A stretch of DNA of 64,000 bases. It comes from UBA11606 sp965243715 (GTDB taxonomy: Bacteria; Actinomycetota; Acidimicrobiia; Acidimicrobiales; Aldehydirespiratoraceae). The notes under the pieces were generated by a model. The model was not told where the DNA came from, made no database searches, and saw only the letters and a program-made list of their open reading frames with translations. The stretch covers positions 1,054,001 through 1,118,000 of the forward strand of contig CBDEVU010000017.1 in assembly GCA_965243715.1 (NCBI GenBank), written 5' to 3'. The translations under genes were made by a program, and so were the position numbers. How positions within the stretch are numbered: the first letter of the stretch is position 1; each line of letters opens with the position of its first letter. This document shows, piece after piece, positions 10,141-19,226 of the stretch.

Positions 10141-11070
10141 ATGACCACCATAGGCATCGACCTCGGCGGCACCAAAACCATGGCGGTCTTGGTCAAAGCT
10201 GGTGTTGTTGTCGAACGCTACAAGCGGGCGACTCCCCGCACAGGTGGCCCCAGCGCCGTCATCGAAACCCTTGTTCGCGTGGCGGAGGCTGTTGACCCGC
10301 ATGGTGAGGCCACGGCGGTCGGTCTAGGTGTGCCAGGTCCGGTAGTTCCTGGTACCGGGATTTTGCCAGCTGCCCCGAATCTGCCCGACTGGGATTCCGA
10401 CCTCCCCTTGACTTCGGTCCTCTCGGAACGACTCGGGCGGCCAGTCGCGATCGACAACGATGTCAATGTCGCAACGTTGGCCGAGCACCGGTTCGGCGCC
10501 GGGAAAGGGGTCGACAACTTGCTGGGTGTCTTTGCTGGCACCGGGGTCGGGGCCGGACTCATACTGGACGGCAAGCTTCGTCAAGGACCGCGTGGCTTGG
10601 CCGGTGAGATTGGCCACACGTTTGTGTCGTTCGAGGATTTCGACCACGCCGTTGTTGGCCGCGGGGAACTCGAGGACTATGCGGGGCGCAATTCCCTCGA
10701 AGCGCGGGTGAAGTCCAGTGATCCTGACGAGGCCGCGTTCCTGCTCGGTCTACGCAAGAACGGGAGACTAAAGTCCAAAGCGTGGGCTGACGGGATCGAA
10801 GCTGGCGACCCTCTGGCGCGGCGACTAGTCGACACTGCCGCCTCGGCGATAGCGACATCCATTGCCTCGGCAATCGCCTTGATCGACATCGAAGTGGTGG
10901 TACTCGGTGGGGGCTTCGCCGAACGGTTAGGCGAAGTGTTTCGCGCTCGGGTCGAAAGGGAAGTCCTGGCGCGCTCCTTTGCAGCAACGTCGGCGCCTGT
11001 TCGTTCGGCACGACTGGGCTCTATCGGCGGTGCCCTAGGGGCGGCTCAACTGGCCGAGGGTCCGAGATAA
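10141..11070 (+). CDS. ROK-family sugar kinase (glucokinase-like)
   Basis: A 309-residue actin-fold kinase that probably phosphorylates glucose or a related hexose. The phosphate-binding loop is DLGGTK (7-12), the catalytic aspartate lies in IDNDVN, and GAGTGVGAGLILDGK-like adenosine motifs follow. GEIGH is at 155-159, but the downstream CxCGxxGCxE zinc knuckle of most ROK proteins is absent. GGGAGG precedes ATG 10141. Its stop overlaps the ppk1 start by one base (TAATG). The coupling to polyphosphate kinase makes use of polyphosphate as donor conceivable, but the motifs look like ATP-type glucokinases. Confidence 0.87.
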   Translation: MTTIGIDLGGTKTMAVLVKAGVVVERYKRATPRTGGPSAVIETLVRVAEAVDPHGEATAVGLGVPGPVVPGTGILPAAPNLPDWDSDLPLTSVLSERLGRPVAIDNDVNVATLAEHRFGAGKGVDNLLGVFAGTGVGAGLILDGKLRQGPRGLAGEIGHTFVSFEDFDHAVVGRGELEDYAGRNSLEARVKSSDPDEAAFLLGLRKNGRLKSKAWADGIEAGDPLARRLVDTAASAIATSIASAIALIDIEVVVLGGGFAERLGEVFRARVEREVLARSFAATSAPVRSARLGSIGGALGAAQLAEGPR

Positions 11071-13190
11071 TGGAGCAGTCAGCCCCAGCGGGTGAAATCG
11101 GGGGCGAGGTCCCGGGCGAGGTCTTAGATCAGGTCGGGGGATGGGATGTCAACGACACGGCGGTTCTCAACCGTGAACTCAGTTGGCTGGCCTTCAACGC
11201 TCGAGTCCTTCAACTCGCGACCGACGATTCTGTGCCTCTGCTTGAGCGGGTGCGCTTTCTTTCGATTTGTAGTGGCAGCCTCGACGAGTTCTTCCAGGTC
11301 CGCGTTTCTGGCCTCCTTGATCAACACGCGGCCGAACTCTCAACCCTCACCGCAGACGGTCGATCCCCGGCGGCTCAACTTGAACTGATTCGCGAGGTGG
11401 TCGGCAAGTGTATGGGGCGTCACGAACGCATCTTCGTGGATCAGCTACGTCCAGCGCTACGCGGCGAGGGGATCGCCCTAGTGGATTGGGACGAACTTTC
11501 CGACGAGGATCGAGGGTGGGCCGGTGAACGCTTCCGTGCGCGGATTTTCCCGGTTCTGACCCCGTTAGCGATCGATCCCGGACATCCGTTTCCGTATGTG
11601 TCTGACCTTTCGCTGAATCTTGCCGTTGTTCTGCGGGACCCCGAAAACCACGAGCGCTCCCTTTTTGCGCGGGTCAAGGTGCCCAACACGCTTTCTCGGT
11701 GGGTCAACGTCAACAACAGTGGCCGCTACGTGCCGCTTGAACAAGTCATCGCCGCGCACCTCGAGTTCCTCTTTCTGGGGATGGAGATCGTCGAGCATTA
11801 CCCCTTCCGAGTAACGCGAAACGCTGATATGTCCGATGATCTCGACGATGCCGACGACTTGCTCGCCGCCGTTGAAGTGGAGCTTCGCCGTCGGCGGTTT
11901 GGCCGGGCCACGCGCCTTGAGATCGGTGGGTCGATGTCGGCTGAGGTTCTGGAACTGCTCCTGCGAGAACTCGACCTCGACGAGTCGGCGGTGTACACCG
12001 GTTTCGCCCCGCTTGACGCTACCTCGCTGTACGAAATAGCGGGGCTTGACCGTCCCTCACTTCGTTGGCCGCGATGGAGTGGTGTCTCGGATCCGCGGTT
12101 GGGGGTCGACGACGAAGCCATCGATATCTTTAAAGCGCTGCGGCAAGGTTCGGTTCTGGTCCAGCATCCGTATCAGTCGTTTAGTCAATCCGTGGTGCGG
12201 TTATTCCATCAGGCCGCCACCGATCCGTTGGTTCTCGCGATCAAACTTACCCTCTACCGCACGGGCGGCGAGAGTCCGATCATCGACGCCCTCATTACCG
12301 CGGCTGAAGGGGGCAAGCAGGTGGCGGTGCTCGTTGAGTTGAAAGCCCGCTTCGACGAAGAGGCAAACATTCGCTGGGCTCGTCGCCTGGAGAAGGCCGG
12401 CGTGCATGTCGCCTACGGACTTATCGGTCTCAAAATCCATACCAAGATCGCCCTTGTCGTTCGAGAAGAACCCGACGGGATCCGTCGCTACTGCCATATC
12501 GGGACCGGCAACTATAATCACCGCACAGCCCGGGTTTACGAGGATCTCGGTGTACTCACCGCCGATCCCGTGGTGGGCAACGATGTTGCCAACCTTTTCA
12601 ATTACCTCACCGGATACGGCCGCGATATCAAGTTCGAGCGCCTGTTGGTAGCCCCGCAGGATCTGCGCTCCTCGCTCGAAGCTTTGATCGATCAAGAGAT
12701 TGCTGCTCCGCGTGGTCAGATGGTGCTGAAGATGAACAGCCTCGTCGATACCCGCATGATCGAGAAGCTTTACCAGGCCTCGCAGGCGGGTGTCGATATC
12801 GACCTCATAGTCCGAGGCACCTGCGCCCTCCGACCTGGGGTGGCGGGTCTGTCCGAACGGATTCGGGTGCGATCGATTATCGGCCGCTACCTTGAGCACT
12901 CTCGGATCTACGTCTTTGCTAATGGCATGGGCATCGACGAACCAGCAATGTATATCGGGTCGGCTGACCTTATGACCCGCAACCTTAACCGCCGAGTCGA
13001 AGCGCTGCTTCGCGTGGTCGAACCCGCGGTTTGCGAGCGTCTCAACGAGATCATCAAGGTGTTGTTGTCCGACGATCGTGGCGCGTGGACTTTGGCTGGC
13101 GACGGCATCTGGACCAAACGCCATGGGTCGAGCGATGTAGATGCTCATGTTTGCCTCCAACAACTCGCCAGGACGCGGGCCCGTGGGTAA
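11070..13190 (+). CDS. ppk1: Polyphosphate kinase 1
   Basis: A 706-residue enzyme that reversibly transfers the ATP gamma-phosphate to inorganic polyphosphate. The N domain starts NRELSWLAFNARVL, a PPK1 signature. A head domain and two phospholipase-D-like C domains follow. The phosphorylated histidine is H476 in HIGTGNYNHRTAR; a second conserved patch is YIGSADLMTRNLNRR. Length is typical. It sits between the ROK kinase (one-base overlap) and a Nudix hydrolase (about 50-base overlap), a neighbourhood also seen in mycobacteria, where ppk1 adjoins mutT1. Confidence 0.97.
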   Translation: MEQSAPAGEIGGEVPGEVLDQVGGWDVNDTAVLNRELSWLAFNARVLQLATDDSVPLLERVRFLSICSGSLDEFFQVRVSGLLDQHAAELSTLTADGRSPAAQLELIREVVGKCMGRHERIFVDQLRPALRGEGIALVDWDELSDEDRGWAGERFRARIFPVLTPLAIDPGHPFPYVSDLSLNLAVVLRDPENHERSLFARVKVPNTLSRWVNVNNSGRYVPLEQVIAAHLEFLFLGMEIVEHYPFRVTRNADMSDDLDDADDLLAAVEVELRRRRFGRATRLEIGGSMSAEVLELLLRELDLDESAVYTGFAPLDATSLYEIAGLDRPSLRWPRWSGVSDPRLGVDDEAIDIFKALRQGSVLVQHPYQSFSQSVVRLFHQAATDPLVLAIKLTLYRTGGESPIIDALITAAEGGKQVAVLVELKARFDEEANIRWARRLEKAGVHVAYGLIGLKIHTKIALVVREEPDGIRRYCHIGTGNYNHRTARVYEDLGVLTADPVVGNDVANLFNYLTGYGRDIKFERLLVAPQDLRSSLEALIDQEIAAPRGQMVLKMNSLVDTRMIEKLYQASQAGVDIDLIVRGTCALRPGVAGLSERIRVRSIIGRYLEHSRIYVFANGMGIDEPAMYIGSADLMTRNLNRRVEALLRVVEPAVCERLNEIIKVLLSDDRGAWTLAGDGIWTKRHGSSDVDAHVCLQQLARTRARG

Positions 13191-13638
13191 TGAGCTGGCG
13201 GAACTCATCTCGGACAATCCTGGGGTAGAGGTGTGGGCGGCCGGTGGTCTAATCCTTCGCCCGAGCCCGGTTGGTCCAGAGATTCTCGTTGTCCATCGCC
13301 CGCACCGAGCCGATTGGACGTTTCCTAAGGGCAAGCTTGATCTCGGAGAGACGCTGCACGAGTGTGCCATCCGCGAGGTATTCGAGGAGACCGGATTCGA
13401 GTGCGAAACTGGTCGCCGATTATCGCTCGTGCGTTACGTCGACACTAAGAGCCGGGCCAAGGCGGTGGTGTATTGGACCATGCACATTGGCGGCGGTTCG
13501 TTCGCCCCCAACCGAGAAGTCGATGCGCTTGGCTGGTTCGATTTTGCGTCGGCTACCAACACTCTCAGCTATAACCACGACCTCGATCTCCTCAACGAGA
13601 TAGACGTGTCCGACATCTCCCCTACAGTGGCCATGTGA
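13141..13638 (+). CDS. Nudix hydrolase (MutT1-like)
   Basis: A single Nudix domain of up to 165 residues. The Nudix box is complete: G-KLDLG-E-TLHECAI-REVFEE-TG, at about residues 64-85 from ATG 13141. ATG at 13147 or GTG near 13183 would give a shorter leader and remove most of the overlap with ppk1. The mycobacterial neighbour of ppk1, MutT1, carries a C-terminal histidine phosphatase domain that is missing here. Substrate could be an oxidised nucleotide or a diadenosine polyphosphate; the latter fits the polyphosphate context. Confidence 0.88.
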   Translation: MLMFASNNSPGRGPVGNELAELISDNPGVEVWAAGGLILRPSPVGPEILVVHRPHRADWTFPKGKLDLGETLHECAIREVFEETGFECETGRRLSLVRYVDTKSRAKAVVYWTMHIGGGSFAPNREVDALGWFDFASATNTLSYNHDLDLLNEIDVSDISPTVAM

Positions 13639-15200
13639 CTGTCGTATCGCCTTTTATGCGGTTGGCACGGGTCCACGCCTGTGGCACCGCGTCTGATGCC
13701 GCAATCGCCGTCACGCTCGCCGGTTCGATCTTCTTCTCGATCAGCCCAGACGATTCACGGGGACAGGTAACCCTCTACCTGCTGCTTACTATAGCCCCGT
13801 TTGCCGTGGTTGCTCCGTTGCTTGGTCCAGTCATTGATCGCGCCAGAGGGGGCCGCCGGGTGATGATTATCGCCACGGCGGCGATGCGAGCGGTTCTCGC
13901 CTTCTTCATGATCAGCAATATCGAAACGCTGTGGCTTTTCCCACTGGCTTTCGCGCTGTTGGTCTGCCAGAAGGGCTACTCCGTCGCAAAGAGTGCGGTG
14001 GTTCCAGCGCTAGTGAGATCGGAACAGAATCTGGTTAGTGCTAATAGCCGGTTGGCGCTGATTAGTGCCGTGTCGAGCATGGCAGGGGCGACGGTTGCTG
14101 TCCTCTTGTCGCTTATTGGCGGTCCGGCCTTTGCTGCCGCGATTGCGATGGTTGGCTTCATTGTCACCACGATTCTTGCGACCCAAGTCGAGTCGAGTGT
14201 CGTGGCGGCAGAGCCTGCCGCGGCGATCGAACGGGCCGAGTTGCGCGACGCTTCGGTCCTGATGGCCGCCTATGCGACGGCATTTTTGCGGGGGATCGTT
14301 GGGTTTGTCACGTTCTTGCTCGCCTTCGAGTTCCGAGGCGGCCAAGACGGCCTCGACGTCAGCCCGCTGGGATCCGCGGCGGGGGGAATGAGCGCCACGG
14401 CCCGCGGTATCGACATCGTGGGCGATCCGGCGGCCCCCGCGTGGTATTTCGGGGTGGTACTGACCGTCGCCGGGCTAGGGGCGTTGGTCGGCGCAAAAGT
14501 AGCGCCAAATTTGCGCCTCCGCACGACTGAGGAACGCATGTTGCAGGCGGTGCTCGCCACCATCGCTGCCGCCGCCCTGTTTGCCGCCTTCTCGTTTGAT
14601 TTGTTCGGCGCGGCGGTGCTGTCGGGCGCGGTCGCCGCGGGTGCCTCCATCGGAAAGCTGGCCTTCGACTCGTTGGTCCAACGCGTCGCCCCCGATGCCA
14701 ACCACGGGCGCTCCTTTGCTCGGTTTGAGGCTCGCTTCCAATTCGCGTGGGTCATTGGCGCGTTCATGCCCGCAGTGATTCCGCTAAACCTCGCGGTGGG
14801 TGGTATCGGGGTGGCGGCGGCGGCGAGTTTCGCCCTCCTTTCTTATGTGATTGGTCGGCCCGCCACGTCAGCTATTTCATGGCCTCAGATTCGCTGGCCC
14901 GCTCGCCGTGCTCGCCGCGCTCCGGCGGTTGAGGAGTCCGTCGATCCTAGCGAGTCGGCGGAACTCTCCGCGGAAGACCTGCGCCCCTCTCAGCCGAGTG
15001 CCCCAGCGGGGACATCGGATTGGGGGGACGGCTGGGGCAGCACGGCACCGATCATCTCGTCGGTCGATGGTGTCGAAATCGACCCCTTCGGCCGAAAACT
15101 CAGCGACCAAGGCTTGAGCGACCAAGGCTTGAGCGACCAAGGCTTTAGTGACCAAGGCAGGGAAGAGTCGCCGGAGGGGCCGCTCGAGTCAGGACGGTAG
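13635..15200 (+). CDS. MFS-type transporter with repeat tail
   Basis: A 521-residue polytopic membrane protein with about 12 hydrophobic segments in its first 420 residues. PLLGPVIDRARGGRR is the loop 2-3 motif of the major facilitator superfamily. The C-terminal 100 residues are cytosolic, rich in S, E and P, and end in four LSDQG-type repeats. The substrate cannot be inferred. The GTG start overlaps the Nudix stop (GTGA), so it belongs to the kinase-ppk1-Nudix operon. It runs convergently into the DUF2342-like gene, overlapping it by 12 bases. Confidence 0.82.
   Translation: MTVVSPFMRLARVHACGTASDAAIAVTLAGSIFFSISPDDSRGQVTLYLLLTIAPFAVVAPLLGPVIDRARGGRRVMIIATAAMRAVLAFFMISNIETLWLFPLAFALLVCQKGYSVAKSAVVPALVRSEQNLVSANSRLALISAVSSMAGATVAVLLSLIGGPAFAAAIAMVGFIVTTILATQVESSVVAAEPAAAIERAELRDASVLMAAYATAFLRGIVGFVTFLLAFEFRGGQDGLDVSPLGSAAGGMSATARGIDIVGDPAAPAWYFGVVLTVAGLGALVGAKVAPNLRLRTTEERMLQAVLATIAAAALFAAFSFDLFGAAVLSGAVAAGASIGKLAFDSLVQRVAPDANHGRSFARFEARFQFAWVIGAFMPAVIPLNLAVGGIGVAAAASFALLSYVIGRPATSAISWPQIRWPARRARRAPAVEESVDPSESAELSAEDLRPSQPSAPAGTSDWGDGWGSTAPIISSVDGVEIDPFGRKLSDQGLSDQGLSDQGFSDQGREESPEGPLESGR
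15099..15158 (+). repeat. Four 15-bp in-frame tandem repeats
   Basis: Four consecutive units encode LSDQG, LSDQG, LSDQG and FSDQG at the MFS C-terminus. The first three are near-identical at DNA level, which indicates recent slippage-type expansion, so copy number may vary between strains. Confidence 0.9.
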
Positions 15201-16373
15201 ATCAATACGCGCTAACCACAACCCGGGGGCATCGACCTCCGCCGGGGTCGGCAGGTGGTCGGGTTTGACGAAGAGCCGAGACAGCCCCTCGGATCCGGCT
15301 CGCTCGAGGATCCCCGCGGTGAACCTTGCCCCCCGGTCGTATTGAGCGGCATCAAGTTCCAACCCAAGCACCCGTTCAACAAAGCGGTCGCTGGCGTCGT
15401 TCTCCACCCGGCGCCGCCGAAGGGCTTCGGTGATCCTGGCGTAGGAACCAATGAGCTTGCTGCCGATGGAGTCCATGATCGAATCGACATAGCCGGTAAT
15501 GGCCGCGACCAAGGCGGTGATCTCGGGCTGGAGGATTTCCTGCTCGCGTGACCGGACCGCTCCGAGGAGAACCTCGGGATCACCGAACGCAGCCTGGAGT
15601 TGGGCGAACGCCTCAGGACCGGCGCTGAGGTCGAACCCACCGAGTCGATCGCCGAGCAGGTCTGGATTGGTTTCGAAGGCGCCCGCATGGCGATGCAATA
15701 GGGCAGTGAGTCGCTCACGCACGTGGGAGACGCCGAGCACGGTTTGGGTGGTGACCTCATGGAGGCAAACCCACAGACGAAGATCGGCTGGGTCGAGCGA
15801 CCACTCGTCTCCGAAGTCGTCAACGTTGCGCAGCAGTATCAATAGCGGCGCACTGGCGGGCCGGGGTACGGGCAAGTCGTAGCCGCCGAACGTTCGCTGG
15901 GCGAGGTGTCCGACTAGCGATCCAGTGGTCATGCCGAGCATCATCGGGCCGAGGACCTGCGAGAGCCCAGCAAGTAATGCGGCCATAGGGTCATCGCGGG
16001 GTAACTCCGGCGGTGCGCCCATAGCGGCGGTCATTGAGTTGGAGAGCTCTTCAAATAGGGGCCGGTAGTGCGTGATCGTGTGATCGGCCCACTGGGAACG
16101 GTTGCTTACCTCGACCCGGAGCGCACCATGACGAGCTACCGGCAGGTCGGTGGTGGCGGCTACGTTAAGTTCGGCGACGCGCCAGAGTTCCTCCACCGCC
16201 AGGCGATCGATGGGGTCGATGTTTGGTTCGTCGACGCCGTCGTTAGCGATAGAGTGAGCGAGGTGGCGGGCGGTATCATCGCGGCCCGTGGATTGGCCCT
16301 GGATCATTTTCATGAGTTCGTTGAGGAACGGAATCTCGCCAAACCCTTCGTGAGGTGGAAGACCATCGCTCAT
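15189..16373 (-). CDS. DUF2342-family protein with altered metal site
   Basis: A protein of about 394 residues from ATG 16373; ATG 16403 would add ten residues and overlap the divergent gene. The helical sequence and the GGYDLPVPRP segment match the DUF2342 group, annotated as zinc-dependent metalloprotease-like proteins and widespread in Actinobacteria. The HExxH motif reads LHEVTTQTVLG, so the second histidine is T and zinc peptidase activity is doubtful. No signal peptide. Function unknown. Confidence 0.75.
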   Translation of the reverse strand: MSDGLPPHEGFGEIPFLNELMKMIQGQSTGRDDTARHLAHSIANDGVDEPNIDPIDRLAVEELWRVAELNVAATTDLPVARHGALRVEVSNRSQWADHTITHYRPLFEELSNSMTAAMGAPPELPRDDPMAALLAGLSQVLGPMMLGMTTGSLVGHLAQRTFGGYDLPVPRPASAPLLILLRNVDDFGDEWSLDPADLRLWVCLHEVTTQTVLGVSHVRERLTALLHRHAGAFETNPDLLGDRLGGFDLSAGPEAFAQLQAAFGDPEVLLGAVRSREQEILQPEITALVAAITGYVDSIMDSIGSKLIGSYARITEALRRRRVENDASDRFVERVLGLELDAAQYDRGARFTAGILERAGSEGLSRLFVKPDHLPTPAEVDAPGLWLARIDLPS

Positions 16374-16438
16374 AAGGGCATGGTAGACCCATGAGTCAGT
16401 CATTGCTCAGCGCCGCTCAGGCGAGTGGACTCCCTCCG

Positions 16439-17482
16439 ATGAGAATCGTCGTAACTGGCGCGGCGGGTGCCGTCGGCGGTCAGGTCGTGCGGCGTTTGCA
16501 CCGTGATCTGGACAACGTAGAGATACTCGCTGTCGACCGAGTGGCCTGTGGTCCGCTGCCCGGCACCGTAGCCAAGCAGGTTGACCTGAGCGTGGATGAT
16601 CTGAGTGTCGTGTTCGCGGGGACCGACACGGTCGTCCATTTGGCCAGCGCGGCGACGGCTAATCAGCTAGATCCTACGGCTGATCCGTTAGAACTAGCGA
16701 TCCTTGCCCGCGTTCTTGATGCCGCGGCGGTGGCTGAGGTTGATCAGTTCGTGGTGCTTTCGACGGCCATGGTGTACGGCGCTTGGGTGGGGAACCCGGT
16801 GCCGCTCACCGAAGATGCCCCTATCCGGCCGAATCCCGACTTTGGCTGGGCTACGTTGCGGGCAACGGTAGAACAACAGGTCCGAGAGTGGGGGAACCAA
16901 AACGGCGTTGCGGTGGCGGTGCTGCGCCCCACCGCGGTAGTGACCAACGATGCGCTAGGACAGGTGGCGAAGTTGCTTCACACCGCGCGCGTGGGCATTG
17001 CGGCCCAAGGGGACCCGCCCGGGCAGTACCTCCACGTTGAGGATCTGGCCGCGGCCGTGTCGGTGGTGGTGGCCACTCGTTTCGACGGCGTCGCGAATGT
17101 GGCCCCCGATGGATGGATCCCGCCCGATGCTTTAGCGGACCTTGAAGGGCCGCGCCCGCGCCTTCGTGTCCCGGACTGGGCGGCGCGGGCTTTGGCGATG
17201 TTGCGGGTACGGTCAGGCTTGGCTCCGATTCCACCGGGCATAGTGTCGTATTCGTCGCACAGTTGGGTGGTGTCCAACGATCGCATCCGGAGTTTGGGCT
17301 GGGAGGCGAACTACAGCAACGAAGAAGCGTGGGTGGTCTCCCACGAGCCAAGTCCGCTGGACCGCCTTCCGGCGCGGCGCCAGCAGGAGTTAGCTTTGGT
17401 CGGGGCCGCCCTCGGGGGGCTTGGTCTTATAGCATTTGTCGTTGGGTGGTTCCGGCGGATTCGACGGAATCGACTCTGCTGA
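16439..17482 (+). CDS. NAD-dependent epimerase/dehydratase with C-terminal membrane anchor
   Basis: A 347-residue extended short-chain dehydrogenase. The start MRIVVTGAAGAVGG carries the TGxxGxxG cofactor motif. A catalytic-type S-T triad region is seen (VLSTAMVYGAW, with the YxxxK lysine unclear, as the later segment is WATLRATVE). The tail ALVGAALGGLGLIAFVVGW is a hydrophobic helix followed by RRIRRNR, suggesting a tail anchor. ATG 16391 would add 16 residues but overlaps the divergent gene. Substrate unknown; nucleotide sugars or quinone-type ligands are both possible. Confidence 0.8.
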   Translation: MRIVVTGAAGAVGGQVVRRLHRDLDNVEILAVDRVACGPLPGTVAKQVDLSVDDLSVVFAGTDTVVHLASAATANQLDPTADPLELAILARVLDAAAVAEVDQFVVLSTAMVYGAWVGNPVPLTEDAPIRPNPDFGWATLRATVEQQVREWGNQNGVAVAVLRPTAVVTNDALGQVAKLLHTARVGIAAQGDPPGQYLHVEDLAAAVSVVVATRFDGVANVAPDGWIPPDALADLEGPRPRLRVPDWAARALAMLRVRSGLAPIPPGIVSYSSHSWVVSNDRIRSLGWEANYSNEEAWVVSHEPSPLDRLPARRQQELALVGAALGGLGLIAFVVGWFRRIRRNRLC

Positions 17483-18643
17483 CCCGTTCGTTTTGTAGGT
17501 GAATCCGAGTTGGACGTAACATGAGAACGAATCTCTACCGCGTTGGACGATGACTTCGACCGAGTCGCCTGGGCTATGGTGACGCAGGGTGGCCATCATT
17601 GTTTCGAGCGACGTGATGGGGGCTAGCCCTATCGCGGTGATGAGGTCGTCGGGTACAAGGCCTGCGTGAGACGCTGGTCCCTCGGCCGCGACCACGGTTA
17701 CGAGGGCTCCGGGGTCACCCTCGATGGCGGGGATGGCGGTGACGCCGAGCCAAGCGTGCTTCATGGTGCCACTGGTGATGAGGAAGGCGGCGACTCGATT
17801 GGCGATGCCGATCGGGACAAAGGTGATTACGTCGTTTGGGTTGGTGGCCATCGTAATGCCGACCACAGCTCCGGTGTGGTCGACGATGGGACTTCCCGCG
17901 AGGGTCGTTGCGAGTGGTCCGTCTAGGGTTCCGAATCCGATGAGTTGGTCGCCGTTGACGGCGATGGACGTGGCGGAGCGGTTGCTAACGACATGACGTT
18001 TTGCTAGCCCGTGGGGGTCGACCACCGCGATGGTGTCGCCGGGTTGGGCTGGGTGGGCGGCTAGGAAGGCCGGTTCGATTTCGTTCTCGAGCTTCAATAC
18101 GGCAAGGTCGGTGACGGGGTCGTGGCCAACCAGGTTCGCCTTGATGATAGGTTCGTGGTCGCTATAAACCACGAACTCACTGTAGGTTTCCAACGCTCGA
18201 CTGCTCGTGATCAGATACTCGCCCGAGGAAATAGCGACGGCTCCGGCGAGTTCGCGCCCGTCGTGCGCGGATTGTACGACTACGGTTGATGAGTGGGTGA
18301 GAAAGGCGATTTCCGCGGCCCACTCGTCGGCTTGAGGAACCTGCTGTACCTGTGAGACCTGTGACGCGACCGACTCAATCGATGTTGTAGTGATCCGTTG
18401 GGTGAGGGCGGTCTGGGATGGGCCAGGAGCTGACCGGTACCAGATGGTACCCACCGCGGTGGCCCCCAAAAGCGCGGCAGCAAAGACAACCGAACCCAAC
18501 AGCGAGCGACTACTCCCACTGGCTTGGAGCGATCTGGGTTCCGTTGGAGCCGCGTATTCAGAGGGATGCCGCCACAGTCGGTCGTCGGGTGCCGGTGGTG
18601 GACGGAAGACAAAGTCGTCAGCGTCGTCGTCGCGGTATCCCAC
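17390..18643 (-). CDS. HtrA-like PDZ protein with degenerate catalytic triad
   Basis: A 417-residue membrane-anchored protein: cytosolic N-terminus, one helix at about 48-68, a chymotrypsin-fold domain (about 105-285) and one PDZ domain (about 295-385). The family triad is not kept: the histidine of LTNxHVV is R149 (LITSSRALE), the aspartate is kept as D179 (TDLAVLK), and the serine of GNSGGP is A249 (TLAGSP). This is probably a pseudoprotease that binds peptides or regulates a partner. GTG 18643 has AGGCGAGA upstream. It overlaps the epimerase tail-to-tail by about 90 bases. Confidence 0.8.
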   Translation of the reverse strand: MGYRDDDADDFVFRPPPAPDDRLWRHPSEYAAPTEPRSLQASGSSRSLLGSVVFAAALLGATAVGTIWYRSAPGPSQTALTQRITTTSIESVASQVSQVQQVPQADEWAAEIAFLTHSSTVVVQSAHDGRELAGAVAISSGEYLITSSRALETYSEFVVYSDHEPIIKANLVGHDPVTDLAVLKLENEIEPAFLAAHPAQPGDTIAVVDPHGLAKRHVVSNRSATSIAVNGDQLIGFGTLDGPLATTLAGSPIVDHTGAVVGITMATNPNDVITFVPIGIANRVAAFLITSGTMKHAWLGVTAIPAIEGDPGALVTVVAAEGPASHAGLVPDDLITAIGLAPITSLETMMATLRHHSPGDSVEVIVQRGRDSFSCYVQLGFTYKTNGSAESIPSNPPEPPNDKCYKTKPPEGGPDQS

Positions 18644-18722
18644 TCTCGCCTAGCGTAGTGACCGATTCGACGCTGGCGCACGCGCCCGAGTCGGTGGGCC
18701 TAGTTAGTCTGGCGTTTACGAT

Positions 18723-19226
18723 GTGAATATGCTCAGTCCCCCGAAGAACGGTGATACTTGGCTTGGCCTGTCCACCGCCCCCCTTCCCGTGGGGGTGGCG
18801 GCTGAATGGTCGGTCCTTCCGCGGTGTGGGGCGATGGTCCTTTTCAGCGGCACCGCACGCGACCACGCGCCCGGCCGTAGTGGGGTCAAACACCTTGAAT
18901 ACGAGGCCTACGAAGAACACGTCGGCCCCCGTCTCACTGCCCTCGCGAGCGAGATGCGGCGGCAGTGGACCGAACTCGGCCGGATCGTTCTCCTCCACCG
19001 GATCGGCCGTGTTACGCTCGGCGAGTCCTCGGTCGTGGTCGTTGCGTCATCACCGCATCGTCCGGCGGCATTCGCCGCGGCTCGGTTCGGTATCGACACG
19101 TTGAAGGCTTCCGTTCCGATCTGGAAACGCGAGACGTGGTCCGGTGGCGAAAGTTGGGGCCTCGAAGGGCAACCCGTCTCTGCTGTTGGACGGGTACCGG
19201 GCGGGCCGAAGGGTCAAGATGAGTAG
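18723..19226 (+). CDS. moaE: Molybdopterin synthase catalytic subunit
   Basis: A 167-residue MoaE homologue, which with MoaD inserts sulfur into precursor Z to form molybdopterin. Diagnostic segments are GAMVLFSGTARDHAPG, the KHLEYEAYEEHV helix, RIGRVTLGESSVVVV and the C-terminal lysine region DTLKASVPIWKRE, which covers the active site and MoaD contacts. Starts at GTG 18723; ATG 18729 is an alternative. No moaD is adjacent, so the partner must be elsewhere. It overlaps the start of the next small gene by eight bases. Confidence 0.9.
   Translation: MNMLSPPKNGDTWLGLSTAPLPVGVAAEWSVLPRCGAMVLFSGTARDHAPGRSGVKHLEYEAYEEHVGPRLTALASEMRRQWTELGRIVLLHRIGRVTLGESSVVVVASSPHRPAAFAAARFGIDTLKASVPIWKRETWSGGESWGLEGQPVSAVGRVPGGPKGQDE

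Noticed and set aside
12201..13370. A 389-codon open frame on the minus strand opposite ppk1.
   Set aside because: It lies entirely antisense to a clearly conserved ppk1 and the Nudix gene, has no recognisable motif, and its composition is that of a reverse-frame shadow in GC-rich DNA.
15099..15158. Regular 15-bp repeats considered as a CRISPR-like array.
   Set aside because: No spacers separate the units; they are in-frame coding repeats of LSDQG. No cas genes or other arrays are seen in the window.
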